From: Effrenium voratum | Lineage: Eukaryota > Sar > Dinophyceae > Suessiales > Symbiodiniaceae | DNA: 64,000 nucleotides | Direction of reading: 5' to 3' | Assembly (NCBI GenBank): GCA_963377175.1 | Contig: CAUJNA010001213.1 | Span: 372,001-436,000 of the forward strand | In this document: one piece after another, positions 29,750 through 40,700 of the stretch | Layout: each line of letters opens with the position of its first letter | Numbering within the stretch: the stretch's first letter is position 1 | Position numbers and translations under genes: made by a program | Notes under the pieces: generated by a model | What the model saw: only the letters and a program-made list of their open reading frames with translations | What the model was told of the DNA's origin: nothing | The model's database searches: none

Positions 29750-29856
29750 CTCACTTCCTGAGTTCATGAACTTAAGTCACTTTCTGGGTTTCGACCATTT
29801 TAGTGGCAAATAAAAAGTGTGGTTACTTTTTTCGGCCAATCCACTCAGGAAGTGAG
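29750..29856. mobile_element. family B element, best copy
   Basis: CTCACTTCCTGAGTTCATGA at the left and CCAATCCACTCAGGAAGTGA at the right, the outer 14 bases being exact inverted repeats. Core TTTCGACCATTTTAGTGGC. Confidence 0.8.
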
Positions 29857-30211
29857 TTTCAAAGGTGCAGGCGCTTAGTTATATGAAAAATATAGGGGCA
29901 ACAGGCATTTCAAGCTATCAGCTTATCATTGTGGCTAAATGTGGCTGGAGAAATACGATTTTGAGTGCGTAGCTCCTTATGTTTTGTTAGAAGACTTAAC
30001 CACATGTGAAACTAAATCAGAACAGATGACTCTTTGTGTACCCCAGATGTCAGGTCACTCATAGTTGGTGGTTTGGATTGGATTTGGAATCACCAGCCTG
30101 GGGTCTTTGTCAAAGATGTTACCCTAAGCCGAAAGGACCCTCCATAGGGATTTGGACCTCCCCTCAAACCGGCAAAGGGTGTGCCGTTGTTCATGGAAGT
30201 CGAGAAGTCAG

Positions 30212-30354
30212 GGTTGTTGACGCCCCGGAAGAAACTGCGGGAAAGAGGGTGTTCTGCCTATGGAACTCTCAAAAACAAAAGCCTCAAGTGGAGCCAAACA
30301 AGACCATCTCCCAAGCCCTAGGCCGCACCAGCGCCTCGTTTGCAGCGCAAAAAG
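30212..30354 (+). other. two candidate exons of the second gene
   Basis: 30212-30236 reads VVDAPEET in phase 2 to 0 with a GC donor; 30322-30354 reads AAPAPRLQRKK in phase 0 with an AAG|GC donor. The phases join. The intervening intron would be 85 nt. Unrecognised and short, so tentative. Confidence 0.3.
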
Positions 30355-31221
30355 GCGGTTGATGTTTTTTTGCCGGATGGATAGCCCAGGTACGCCAAGC
30401 TGCCAACGGACAGATCAACAGATATCAACAAGGAGCATCTTGGATTAAGGGCCCCGCTGTGCATGCGGTGTGAGAGAAAGAAATGCAGGGGATATACCCT
30501 CTCTTTCTGGGGTTCAAACAGAAAGGAAAGCACCCCAAGGAGATCCCCTTTGCTTTGAGGTTCTTTTGATTGTTTGCTCCTGGTAGAAGATAAGGACCAA
30601 ACTCAAAGATCATGTTCGACTGACCTGCGAGTGGTGAAAAAGGTACCCCCTGTGTTAGCTTGCTTTCAGGTCCTTGTATTTTTAGCCTGGTTTTGGAGCT
30701 TCTTTTTCAACATCGGCCAGCCAAGACAGAGGTGCCAGTATTTACCCATGAGAAACACAATTTTGCTCCTAAACACTCGGCCCCTCACCCCGACTGCCAA
30801 CAACCAAATGGTTAGCCCTTTAGCTGGTGATTGGACTGGAGCCGGTCTCGCTGGGGGTGTCCAAATTTGCTGTCCAAGAGGGGGCGTTTCGAAGCTACCC
30901 GGAGTTCTGGTTAGGGACATGGTAGTCTGAATTTCGTCCAAAGTCTAAACCACCTCTACCAGCCATTTCAAAGGTTTTCTCAAAGCCCCAAGAGAAGCTC
31001 AGTTGTTTCTGGGTCCTTTGGGCAACTGAGCCTCCCTTTCCCTCCCCCTCCCCCCCCTCCCCCCTGCATGAACACTTAGAGCGTATGTTGCAGACTCAAA
31101 CTTCCCCCCCCAAAAAAAAAACAAACAAATGAAGGTGGTTGCAAAATGGACCCCAAGTGTCTATCATACCCCCCCCCAGCCCCAGCTTCCCACGTAAGCT
31201 GAACTCGCTTCGCCTTTTGAG

Positions 31222-32042
31222 GTACCAGGTCCACGAGAGCCAGGACCACCTGGAGGCCTTCCAGAAGGTGTTCCGGCGCTTGCGGCGCACGGGCCGGGGG
31301 GAGAGCGACCAGGACGTGTCGAACTCCATACTGAAGGCGCGCTCGGGTTGGTGGGTCCCGCGTGGGGGGTCCCGCGTGGCAAGGGGGGTCGCTGAAGTAT
31401 TCCCTCGAAGTGGCAAACCCACACCTAGAGGGTACTCAGTCCCGGCCACGGAGGCTTTCGGTTGTGTGTCAAAGCAAGTTCGGAGCCGGTTTGGAGTTGC
31501 TTGTTTTCCCCGGAGGCATCCACAAGCGAACCAGCATGGTGAGCAAAAGCAAGTGCACTGCCCCGCTTGTGGCATGAAACTGAAGCTGGCCGCGTGGACG
31601 CTTTGAGAACGGCATAGCACAAGCGTGACTCAGTATCCATTTTAGATTGCTGAAAACTCTCCGGTTTATCAGAAGCGTGTTGAGTTCAAGGGGACTCCAT
31701 TGATTGATTCAGCCGTCCAGCTGAATCCGATGTCCCTCTCAGGATATTCTTAAAGAAGTTTGTGCTTGTGCTGCCTTTCGTGCGGGTCCACGCGAGCGTG
31801 CGCAACCTATACTTCCCAAGGGGACTTGTACGGCGAACATCATCGCCCAAAGCGCGGGCCGCTATCGACACGACGGTTCTGTGGGCACACAGTGCCGGGC
31901 GCCAAAGAAAAACACTGAACATGTATCTGCCTCGATTTCTGCAGGCACGGGGACGGGCGATGCCTGGACATGCTCAAAAGACCCATGGAAGGTTTCGTGG
32001 CAGGCGATGGAGTACGCCAGGAAGAAGAAGGAGGACAAGTGA
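31222..32042 (+). CDS. 3' end of an unrecognised gene, four joined exons
   Basis: Exons 31222-31336, 31516-31538, 31743-31891 and 31945-32042 join in phase (2 to 0, 0 to 2, 2 to 1, 1 to stop) with donors GC, GT, GT, every acceptor AG|G. They encode 127 residues ending in TGA: a helical charged start (HESQDHLEAFQKVFRRLRRT), a hydrophobic stretch IFLKKFVLVLPFVRV, then a basic tail ending WQAMEYARKKKEDK. The last intron is 53 nt. A single long frame through 31139-31606 is an alternative for the first part. No family recognised; the upstream exons are only candidates. Confidence 0.45.
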
Positions 32043-33239
32043 GCGGAGTGAGCGGAGTGAGCGGAGTGAGCGGAAGCGGAATGAGCCTGGCTCATGCTTG
32101 CACAGAACGCCACAGGCGAAACAGCATGCCGGGGAGCCGAGGAATCACCAGGGTTGGTTTAAATGGCGGAGGCGTACTCCTCAGAACATGGAACCTCACA
32201 ACTTTTGAGGAGGCGGTCCCAAGAGAAGATCCCTTCGATGATTTTGTTTTTTTGGTTCCATGTTTGCAAGGGAGGAGATCTGCACAGGTCGGAGGATGTG
32301 CCGGAAAGAGGGATTGCCCGGGCCTTGCGATGTGCTTAGATCAGCGCGTCACTGCAACAAAAAGCCGCTGCCTCGCACAGTGGATGGACAAAATCCCGCA
32401 GCTGGTAGGTGGTTTACCCCCAGTATACATACTGTGGATGGACAAAATCCTGCACCACTTGACACCATGGTTGAAACCATTGTTGGTAGTTACGGGGAAT
32501 CATCATTCCGTTGGGTTTCTTAGGTGGTGCGAGAAGCGGATTTCGTCCACGCACACTAGGGCTTCATCCAGCACAACTGGCCGCGGTTTCCACACATCCT
32601 TATCTTTCACGATACCCGCGCGGCGTTTGGAGGACCTGCATCATAAATTGCATACCCCCCTCTCCTATTTGACACTCAGCGCTTGCGCATGCAAGTCCCG
32701 CATTTCGCACCCATCTGTGGTCTCCTAAAGAAGTACTCCATTTTTGAAAATCGCTCAACTATGGAGTAGAATCTGTTCATGTGGAGTTGTGTTCCTCCCG
32801 GCGTGGGCCAGTAATTATCCTTTGCGTGAACACACATTTCAAATCTGAGTCATTGGGTTTTACAAAGGTGTCTGCATGTGGGGTATTTGTTTCAAGGTTA
32901 AGGAGATCCATCTTGAAGGCGCAACCAAAACGCCAACTTCGCGCGTCCATGTTTCCGTTGCAATGTGTGCTCTTCTTTTTTTTTTTTTCGGGGAGCGCCC
33001 AAAATGCTTGGCATCCTTTTTTTCCCTTTAAGCCAGCCCCCAAAAAGCGCACCCTCAAAAACAGACAGACTCAAATGAGCTACCACTGGGCTACAAATTG
33101 CCTTAGGGCAATACCTAGGCCCTAGGCATCGCTTCAGCAGCCTCTGGAGCTGAATCCGGCCGCATTTGGGCCATGTTGATCCCATTTGCCGGCTGATTTG
33201 GATCTGAATCCTTGAGTCAGGTGATTGTTGGGTGTGTCC
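32043..33239. other. intergenic region
   Basis: Begins with four copies of the 9-mer GTGAGCGGA overlapping the stop region (32039-32075). It then holds a family F element with a doubled left end and T/G-rich sequence. No exon recognised. A possible trans-splice acceptor TTGAGTCAG ends at 33220. Confidence 0.5.
32376..32558. mobile_element. family F element with doubled left end
   Basis: The left end occurs twice (CAGTGGATGGACAAAATCCC at about 32378 and TACTGTGGATGGACAAAATC at 32430) before one right end (GATTTCGTCCACGCACACTA). Suggests insertion next to, or partial duplication of, an older copy. Confidence 0.6.
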
Positions 33240-34643
33240 ATGGGCTCTCCAGAGAAGATGTTTTTGTGCACCAAGATTCCCTGCTGAGCACTAGCAAGAA
33301 GAGGAAAGAGGGAAAATATTTAACTTTCTGGGATGTGCCCTTTTCCCCAAGACGTTTTTCTGTCGCAGCCGGACGGACATTGCTCAAGCCCATTGCCAGA
33401 CATGTAGACGGAGGCAGGGGCCCGGGAAACTTCAGGGTCGAACGTTTGGGTAGGTGCCGTTCACCTCAACTCATAAAGTTGATTAGCACTCTTGCCGGGA
33501 GAGCCTCATAAACCTTTCCTCGGGAAACCCAAGTGGGTTCTACCAAACAGGTTCAGATCGCCGAGGGCAAGCAGGTGGGTAGCAGGCCTTAACTATTGCA
33601 AGGGGTTGGCTTGCAAACCCCCTAGTGTAAGACTTACCAACTGGTTTTCTTGCGGGTCGTTGGGTTTATTTGCAACTCACGTTCTGCGTTTGTTGAGACA
33701 TTAAACACTTTTCGGGTTTGGAGCATTTCAGTCGTAAACGACCTGTTTGGACCTTTTGTTTCGCTTCTTCTAACCGTTCGGAAGGCGAGGCAAATAGACC
33801 ATCACGGCAAGCGGCAGGCGGAGCATGCCGCTGCGGAGCCATTTATGGGAGCTCTTCACCTGGCAGAAAGGCCCTGCGGGAACGAGAACAACGGGACGGG
33901 CGGCTAGTCAATTCCGTATGAAGTCTGACGTGGAAGACTGATTTTTGCCTCCGCGTAGGCATGCGCTTCCAGTATCTTCCAGTTGTAGTTGTTTTGCCCC
34001 ACAGCAACTTCCATTTGCTGAAAATGATATGTTTTTCCCCTGTTGGTTTTAATGGGAATCTATCACGATTGGACATATATTTGTTTAATATTTTGTCCAG
34101 GGGGCTCAAGCAAATGGAAGTTGCATGAAGCAGGGACTTGTTCTTTGCCTCTCCTCTTCTGGGAAAGGTTTTTACGATTTTTCTGGAGACGCCTTTCTTT
34201 CAGAGCGTCCTAGCGTGCCTTTCCTGGTTTTTGAAACGCGGCCGACATTTCTTTTCTCCCTGCTCCCTGGAGACGCCTGCTGAAATCGGCCAGAAGGCCA
34301 GTCCCAAAGCAGTCGCAACTCGTCCGCGCGCCAGGCGGCCCGGACGGGGATCGGGCCTTCTCCTCCCTGTCGCCTGTGCAGTCGGTGCCACGCACCTTGG
34401 CCCCGTTCAAAGCGGACGGCTGGGTCCCCAGCTTGGTGCCAACTTGTACCCTATTTTCCCTTGTTGGTTTTAAAGGGAATCGATTTCACTACTGGAAATT
34501 ATGCCATTTGTTTTACCAGTAGTGCCAACTTGTACCGATTCTTTTTGGTTGGGAGTGTTCCCCTACCAAAATAAATAGACTGCAGGAGAACGGGTACCCT
34601 TATTCTTTCCTCTCGACTGGAGGACCCAGGCTGGAAGCAGTGA
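33240..34643 (+). CDS. complete small gene, 104 residues, unknown
   Basis: Exons 33240-33285, 33418-33449, 33551-33574, 33785-33899, 34335-34418 and 34630-34643 sum to 315 nt, exactly 105 codons with TGA. An in-frame TGA precedes the ATG, supporting the start. Donors are GA, GT, GT, GC, GC and all acceptors AG|G. The protein starts MGSPEKMFLCTKIPC, has a charged middle (ARQIDHHGKRQAEH), a Gly/Asn-rich segment (GNENNGTGGPDGDR) and ends LAPFKADGWKQ. No signal peptide or membrane segment seen, and no family recognised. The last intron is a single family C element. Confidence 0.6.
34008..34120. mobile_element. family H element
   Basis: CTTCCATTTGCTGAAAATG at the left and GGGCTCAAGCAAATGGAAG at the right; interior CCCTGTTGGTTTTAATGGGA. 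Lies in the fourth intron of the 104-residue gene. Confidence 0.75.
34421..34628. mobile_element. family C element acting as a whole intron
   Basis: Inverted ends TGGGTCCCCAG and CTGGAGGACCCA. The bases GGC occur on both sides (34418-34420 and 34629-34631), and removing element plus one GGC restores GAC GGC TGG AAG CAG TGA. The donor GC is the last two bases of the left GGC, and the acceptor is the element's final A plus the first G of the right GGC. A fragment of family H (TTGTTGGTTTTAAAGGGAAT, 34459-34500) sits inside. Confidence 0.8.
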
Positions 34644-34791
34644 GCCGCTAGACCAAGGGACCAGTCTCGGAACTCTTATAGCGTCTCTTCCCAGCTCTCA
34701 TGGTTCCCCCTGTTGTTTCCACCAGCTCATTTTCTTGTCCACCAACTCTCCACCAGCTCTCACTCCATTTGCTTAGCGAGGTGCAACCTGA

Positions 34792-37700
34792 ATGGCGCAG
34801 CCTTTGTCGACTGACTCCTTAAGTAAACGTGGCACTGGCTTTGCACACATTCTCGCAGGCAAAGAGATGCGGCCCACGCAGCACATGAAGCTCTTGCGGT
34901 CCATCATGTCTGGCAACACGGAGCTCGGCGCCCCCCTGCGCCCTGGATGCGTCGGCTCGCTGCGGTCGAGGTTCTTGTTGAAACATCCTGGCAAGCGTCG
35001 CGGGGGCCACTTCCGGTATTGACTCGTCTCCTTTTGCGCGGTTCTTTTTGGAAGACGAGCAGCTGCGAAATATCATCCTCGTCCTTATTTCCAGTTGTGG
35101 AAGTGGATGGCTTCCCCAAAGCAAAAGCAGGCGAACACCCGATGGTTGTCTCCACGGGCCTTTGTGGGATTCCCTGGCCTTACTCCGGAGGTTCCCACTT
35201 GGGTGTGTTTGTGTGTGGGACCTTGGGGGTCGCCGGCTTCACATACGCCCCCTTACACGGGCGCCAGGAATCTCAAGCAAAGGGCCTGCAACCCGGGTCG
35301 GCTTCTGTCGAAGATCGCCGATTCGGGGCGTTTGTTTTTTGGGGTACCCTCCACCCCAAATGGATCGTTTTCCAAGAGCAAAGAAGGGTAGAAGGGTACC
35401 CTCAAACAAAGACACAGGTCGCTTCCAGGATTCCTGGCACAGAAGTCGCCACATGAGCCACGCCCAAAGCACAGTGGGAACCCGATCAGGGCTTCACAGA
35501 CCGTGAAGACTGAGCTCTTCAATGAATTCAAGTTATGTCGGCCTGGTTGGCAAAGCTTTCCGAGGAATCTCATTTTGAGGAGCATCGGATATGTCTGCAG
35601 GCGAGCAAACAGAAGATAAGATAAAACAAGAAAGATCCTTCGTATAGGCACCGTGCGGTCACAAGCACGTTGTTGCATGCTAGCTCCAGAAAGTGATAAG
35701 CAGATGAACCAACACAGATAAAGCGAAAATCAACACAAAGCAACACGCTAACCACCCCTCGAATCCCTGATTGTCTAGTGTGGGTTCCCCACTCATTCGC
35801 CGGTTCTTTTGCGGGTCCACCCATCCTAGCGTCACTGGTCGCAACTGGTTCGGCAAACGATGTCTCCGATTTAGGTGGGGCGGTGCTCCCTGCTATGGTC
35901 TAAGGTCCCTCCTCACGCGGGTTCCACGCTTTTGTGCATTCTTTTTGGCGGGTCCCCCACGCATTTCCTGTTTGTCTTGTGGGACCAAAACTAGTTGGGC
36001 CACCACTTACTTTGGATAGGTGCCGGGTCCCCACAAATAGTTACTAACAAGCACATCTGGGTCGACTTTTAGTCAAGTTCAAGCTTTTGTGTTACAGCAG
36101 GACACGCTTTCAAATCCCCTGCCCGGTTCTATGTCTTCAACGCTGGCCCCGGAATAGTATTTCTTCCTATCAACAAGGGGGTGTCTCCTCTAGTGATCAC
36201 CCACTAAAAGGACACAGCCCCAACAAAAAGTCAACCTGGGGTTTTCTTCGTCTGGCAAAGAGAACAGAACATCTTGTTTTGGGGTGTCCCCTTTGAAGCC
36301 CCACAAGGGAGCAGCTCCTGTGCATCCACCGGGTTTCCTTCCGGGGTGTCGAGCCTCCAGGTGCAGCCTCCTTCAAGAGCGCGGGCGGTGCGCAGAACCC
36401 AAGGCCAAGGCTTGGAATCGCAAAAAGTGGCTGGTGCGAAGGGCAGGGAATGAGCCATGGAATGATCACAATTCTTTGAGGTGAAGAACAACCGACCCCC
36501 CAATTCAGAGGTAGTGGTTGTAAGGAATTGGGGGGTCGGTTGTTGGGGGGTCGCCTCAGGGACCCCTGAAATGACCCGTATAAAGCGTATAAGCCGTCCC
36601 TTGTGGTTTCCTTTTCTTGCTGACAGGCAGGGAGTGAGCAATGGAATGACCCTTATAAACCAATCCAACTGGCGGTTTCCTCTAAGGGGAATTCTGGGTT
36701 CATTCCCTCTACTGAGCATCGGCAAAGAATCTTGCTCGGCGGTCCAAACCAACCTGAAATCACCGTTTGTTTCTCCATGTGCAATGGTCAGTCAAGGTTT
36801 CAGGCCCTTTGGGCAAGTGAGTTTGAATTGACGAGAACATTCGCAACTTCGCAACTTGAGTTGCATTGATTCTGAACGGCTTGTCCATGAATGTGATGAG
36901 GTGTGTGTCTGCGTGCGTTTGTGTATGTTATTTTTGAAGTATTTTTTAGGGATTGATTTGAGGAGACATCAAAAGGACGACCATCATCTTAGGGTTTTGC
37001 TTTTTTGTCCGGTCTCCCCCTTTTGACATGGGTCCTGAATGTTGAAGAAGTTTCCAGGCAACAGCTTTGCAACTGAGAGGCATTGGATAAGTTGTATCAC
37101 ATTATCGCGCGACTTTTTTGATTTCATGTTGGGGAGGACTGGTTGGGGGGTATGTACTTTTGGCAAACAAACACCAGGTTTGTTTTGAAAAGGCTTCCTA
37201 TTAGGACATGCGTTCTTTGTGGAGTTGGCACCCCTTGTTTCTCGTGTCGAAGGAAAATAAATGGAAGATCACCATATATTATTATTTTTTGGGGGGGTCC
37301 CCAAAAAGACACACCCATAGTCGGACAGAGTCCAATTTGCTCTAGTTGGTCCGTGGTGTAAATTTGATACAGGTTTATCCATGTCAACTGGTGCCTGGTG
37401 TGGATTCATCAGTACCTGGGCGCCTTTGGCTGCAGGGGGCAAGCCACCGAATTCTCAGCCAGCTAACAGCATGTATCACCCGTCGCAAAAGGCCGCGTAC
37501 TTCTGGCGTGACCCTCCTCATTCTGTTCAGGAATTCTTCCCTTCAGAAAAAGGTGCTTCATTCCCAGGGAAGTGGGTGGAAATAATCATGGGTGATGAGA
37601 ATCTGAAAACAAGCCTTAGAGTAGAATGTGCTTACTACATCATGACATGTTGTCTTTAAAGTACCCCACAACCTCTTTGGTGCATTTTGTTTGGATGTTT

Positions 37701-40700
37701 GGACTTTAACCTGTTGCCAACTAATGGGTTGTCCACTAAACCACTAAAAGCTAAACTTTTCGGTCTCGTATTACTTGCGCCCTTATATTCAACATGCTCC
37801 CCTTTGGGGCATTCACCCCAAAAGGAAACTCGCTCTACGCCGAGGCTTCGGTCAAGGAACCGAAGCGGTTCCCGCGGCTTAGCGTCGTGGAGCCTCCGCC
37901 CCCCTTGTGCGGGCCGCTTGGGCCGCAGAACCTTCTGGTTGGCATCGCCAAGTAGGTTGCCAATTGAAATGAGAGTTCTTGACTGCTATTGGGTTAGATC
38001 TTTAGACTTGATTCTTTGGGAAATCAAGTTGGGCTTTCCACTAAACCCCCCAAAAGTTACACTTTTTGCAGGGGGGGTCAACAGCAACCAAGATTTTGTT
38101 TGGATGATAGTTGAAATGGGAGATATGTGTTGATTTTGGTGGTTTGGTTTGGTGTGAAATTGGTGTTTCCATGTCTTTGGGGTGTTCGTTGTTTCTTTCC
38201 TTGGCCACGAGTCATTTCAATTCTTCTTGGGATGCCCTGGATGAAGCTGTCCGTGCAGATCTAGATCTCGCATCGTCCGACTTTGGTTTGTTTGGGTGAA
38301 AGTAGGCGTGCCATGGTCAAAGGGGTCTCCAACAGTATGGTTATACTTCCTAGGGTTGGCTACGAACATAGCAGAATCCTAGCATCTACATTTCCGCTTG
38401 CCCAAGATTTGGGCCCGAAAACCAGCCTTTGGCTTTGTTGCTAGCTGTCATTGCCTGGGTTCGAGCATCTTGCCTTTCAGCCAGCAACATGCAAAGCTTG
38501 TTGCAGGGGGTCGGATCCGTCTGGTGAATTTCAGTGAACCATATGGCTCACAGGGGTTTTGATGGCACGGATTCGGCACGGATATTGTTTCTCATGCTGA
38601 TTCTAAATTAATCATTCGCCCTACAAATAGGGAGGTTCCCTCCGAAGGAAAACGAACTCCCCACCAAGAGGAGACAGCCCCAACAGAAAATCAACCTGAG
38701 CTGTATGAATCTGACTAGTTAGAGCAGAACATCAGAACATCTTGTGTTGGGGTGTCCCCTTTTAACCCCCACCAAAAGGGAGCAGCCTCCCTATGAATCC
38801 ACCGGGTTTCCTTCATTTGGGTGTACCCCAGGGCTGCCATGATCACAAGGCCCACTGATTTTCTTGATTTTCTTAAGATTGGTTTGGGACATGGACACCT
38901 CGACATTCAGAAAACCAGCATAAGGATCCTGGAGGGACCACCAAGAAAGCCTTAGTTGTCTAGTTCTTTTTGTTGGGCCGATTGATCCCTTGGCACTTTT
39001 GGCGGAAACACAATATCATGGGATAGGATGGTGGTCTTCCACACCTTTAAGGGACAGAACTTTTTTTCCCTGTCCGCAGGACATGGACTAGGGCGGTTTT
39101 TTTTTTTTGGCGCAGGGAAGACACGGTTCAGCCGGTTGGGGTCGAGAGGAGAGAATGGTCGACAGGAGCTCTTTACCCGAAGTCTTCCGCCAACTGTCCG
39201 GAGAAGGCGAAGGACACGTGGTGCCGGGGTGGGGGCGCCCCGAGTGAGGGGCTGGGATGGATGGGTGGATGGATGGATGGGTGGATGGCCGGGGAAGGGG
39301 CTGTTTGCCCTATGTGCAAAAAGGGCGGCGTGTTGCAGCGTGCTTGTTGGTGTTGCTTGCCTTTGCCAGTTTTTGATTTCCCAAACGGCGTAATTTTTTG
39401 GGTGTGTCTTAAGGGATTGAAGCTTGGCTTCGGTTTCCCTTTGGTTTTCCAGTTTTCCTTCGCTGGACAGCTTCAAGGCGACCGCGGTTGGGGCCGATTC
39501 GGGGCTTCAAGTAGATACGGGATAGAGGTCTTTGAGGCATACTTTGTTTCACTTCCTGGGATCATGGACTTTAGTCACTTCTTGGGAAGACAGTTTGGAT
39601 GGTAAAGAACACATGTGGTCACTTGTTTGGGCCAATCAACTCAGGGAGCAAGTTGTTTCCGGCCTGTGATATATATATATATATATATCACATACCCCTT
39701 CAACGGACACCAAATTCCTGACTTTTGCTTTTTTTGATTTTCATATTGCACTTCGACTCACACCGTCCAGGTCCACTTGATGTAACTTGTATGTGCGTTG
39801 TGCTAGGTGAGTACCCGCGCCAGTTGGTTGAAGAGGCAGGTGCCTGAATGCAAGGCGAAGATTCGCGGCTGCCGAGCCGTTGCGCGCATGTTTTGAGCAA
39901 TGCTTTTGAATGCGGGCTTCATGCGGCGGAAGGAATCGCTGAGTTAGCTGAGTCAATGTTGGCCCTATTGCAGCCTTCCAATTCTCGAAATATCAGGGTT
40001 TTTGCAAGTGGATGTTGGTCCGCTTGAACTTCCCACTTTTCTTGTTCTTGGTTTTCCCTTGTTGGTTCACTTCATGGTTCACCGTTCCGGGGCTCTTGAA
40101 TGAACAAGCCAGAATTTCATAGGGTAAGATGATTTCCCTTTGACATCGAGGGTCGATGTCGCAGGGTATCCCTTCCTAAGGTTCCCACATTCCGTGAGTG
40201 GGTCGCAAGCTTTGCCTTGGCCACACGAGCTCGACGCAGAAACACGGACCCAACAACCCAAGAAGTCCTTGCGGAACCAAATAAGAGGTACGTGCCAACA
40301 TATTTGGAGGACCATGTCTAAAATCCAGCACATGGATTTCGGAATTGTCTTGTTTCCCTTGAACTCCAACAGGGCTCCTTAAAAGATACATTCTGCAACC
40401 TTTGAAACATGGCTGTTGCCCCCAAAATGCAGGGACACCACCATTTACACGGCAATGTTCAGGTGTATAATGTAAGGATCCCTGTCCAACCTTTGAACCT
40501 TGTACCGCTCTCTCGCAGTCAATGTTGTTTCCCCGCAGGAAGCCTGCAGGCGATTTGGAGCCGCCTCACCTCGGAGCAGCCGCTGGGCGAGAGAGTTACG
40601 TCCTTGGGTTGGGTGGGCTCAATGGAACTTTTGCTTGACTGTTATTGGGTAACGGATCTTTAGACTAAAAACTTTTTTGGAGAAATTAAATCAATGGGTT

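Larger units (their letters stand above)
34792..40592 (+). other. long gene, exons 1-7
   Basis: Exon 1 reads MAQPLSTDSLSKRGTGFAHI and later HMKLLRSIMSGNTELGAPLR. Exon 4 (37845-37951) is the clearest: ASVKEPKRFPRLSVVEPPPP and GPLGPQNLLVGIA, with a GTAGGT donor. Exon 5 reads SSWDALDEAVRADLDLASSD, exon 6 LYPKSSANCPEKAKDT. Exon 2 is open in all three frames and exon 7 in two, so their frames rest on phase agreement with neighbours only. Introns carry families M, A, B and an AT tract. Confidence 0.45.

Noticed and set aside
31802..31820. A 19-25 nt intron splitting the third exon of the second gene
   Set aside because: The frame reads through without it and then joins the last exon in phase by a normal 53-nt intron.
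31970..32728. 252-codon + frame, the longest in the window
   Set aside because: It overlaps the better-supported last exon of the second gene in another frame and crosses a 9-bp repeat and a family F element.
36361..36437. Alternative frames of the second exon of the long gene
   Set aside because: All three frames are open; the listed one was kept only because it joins both neighbours in phase.
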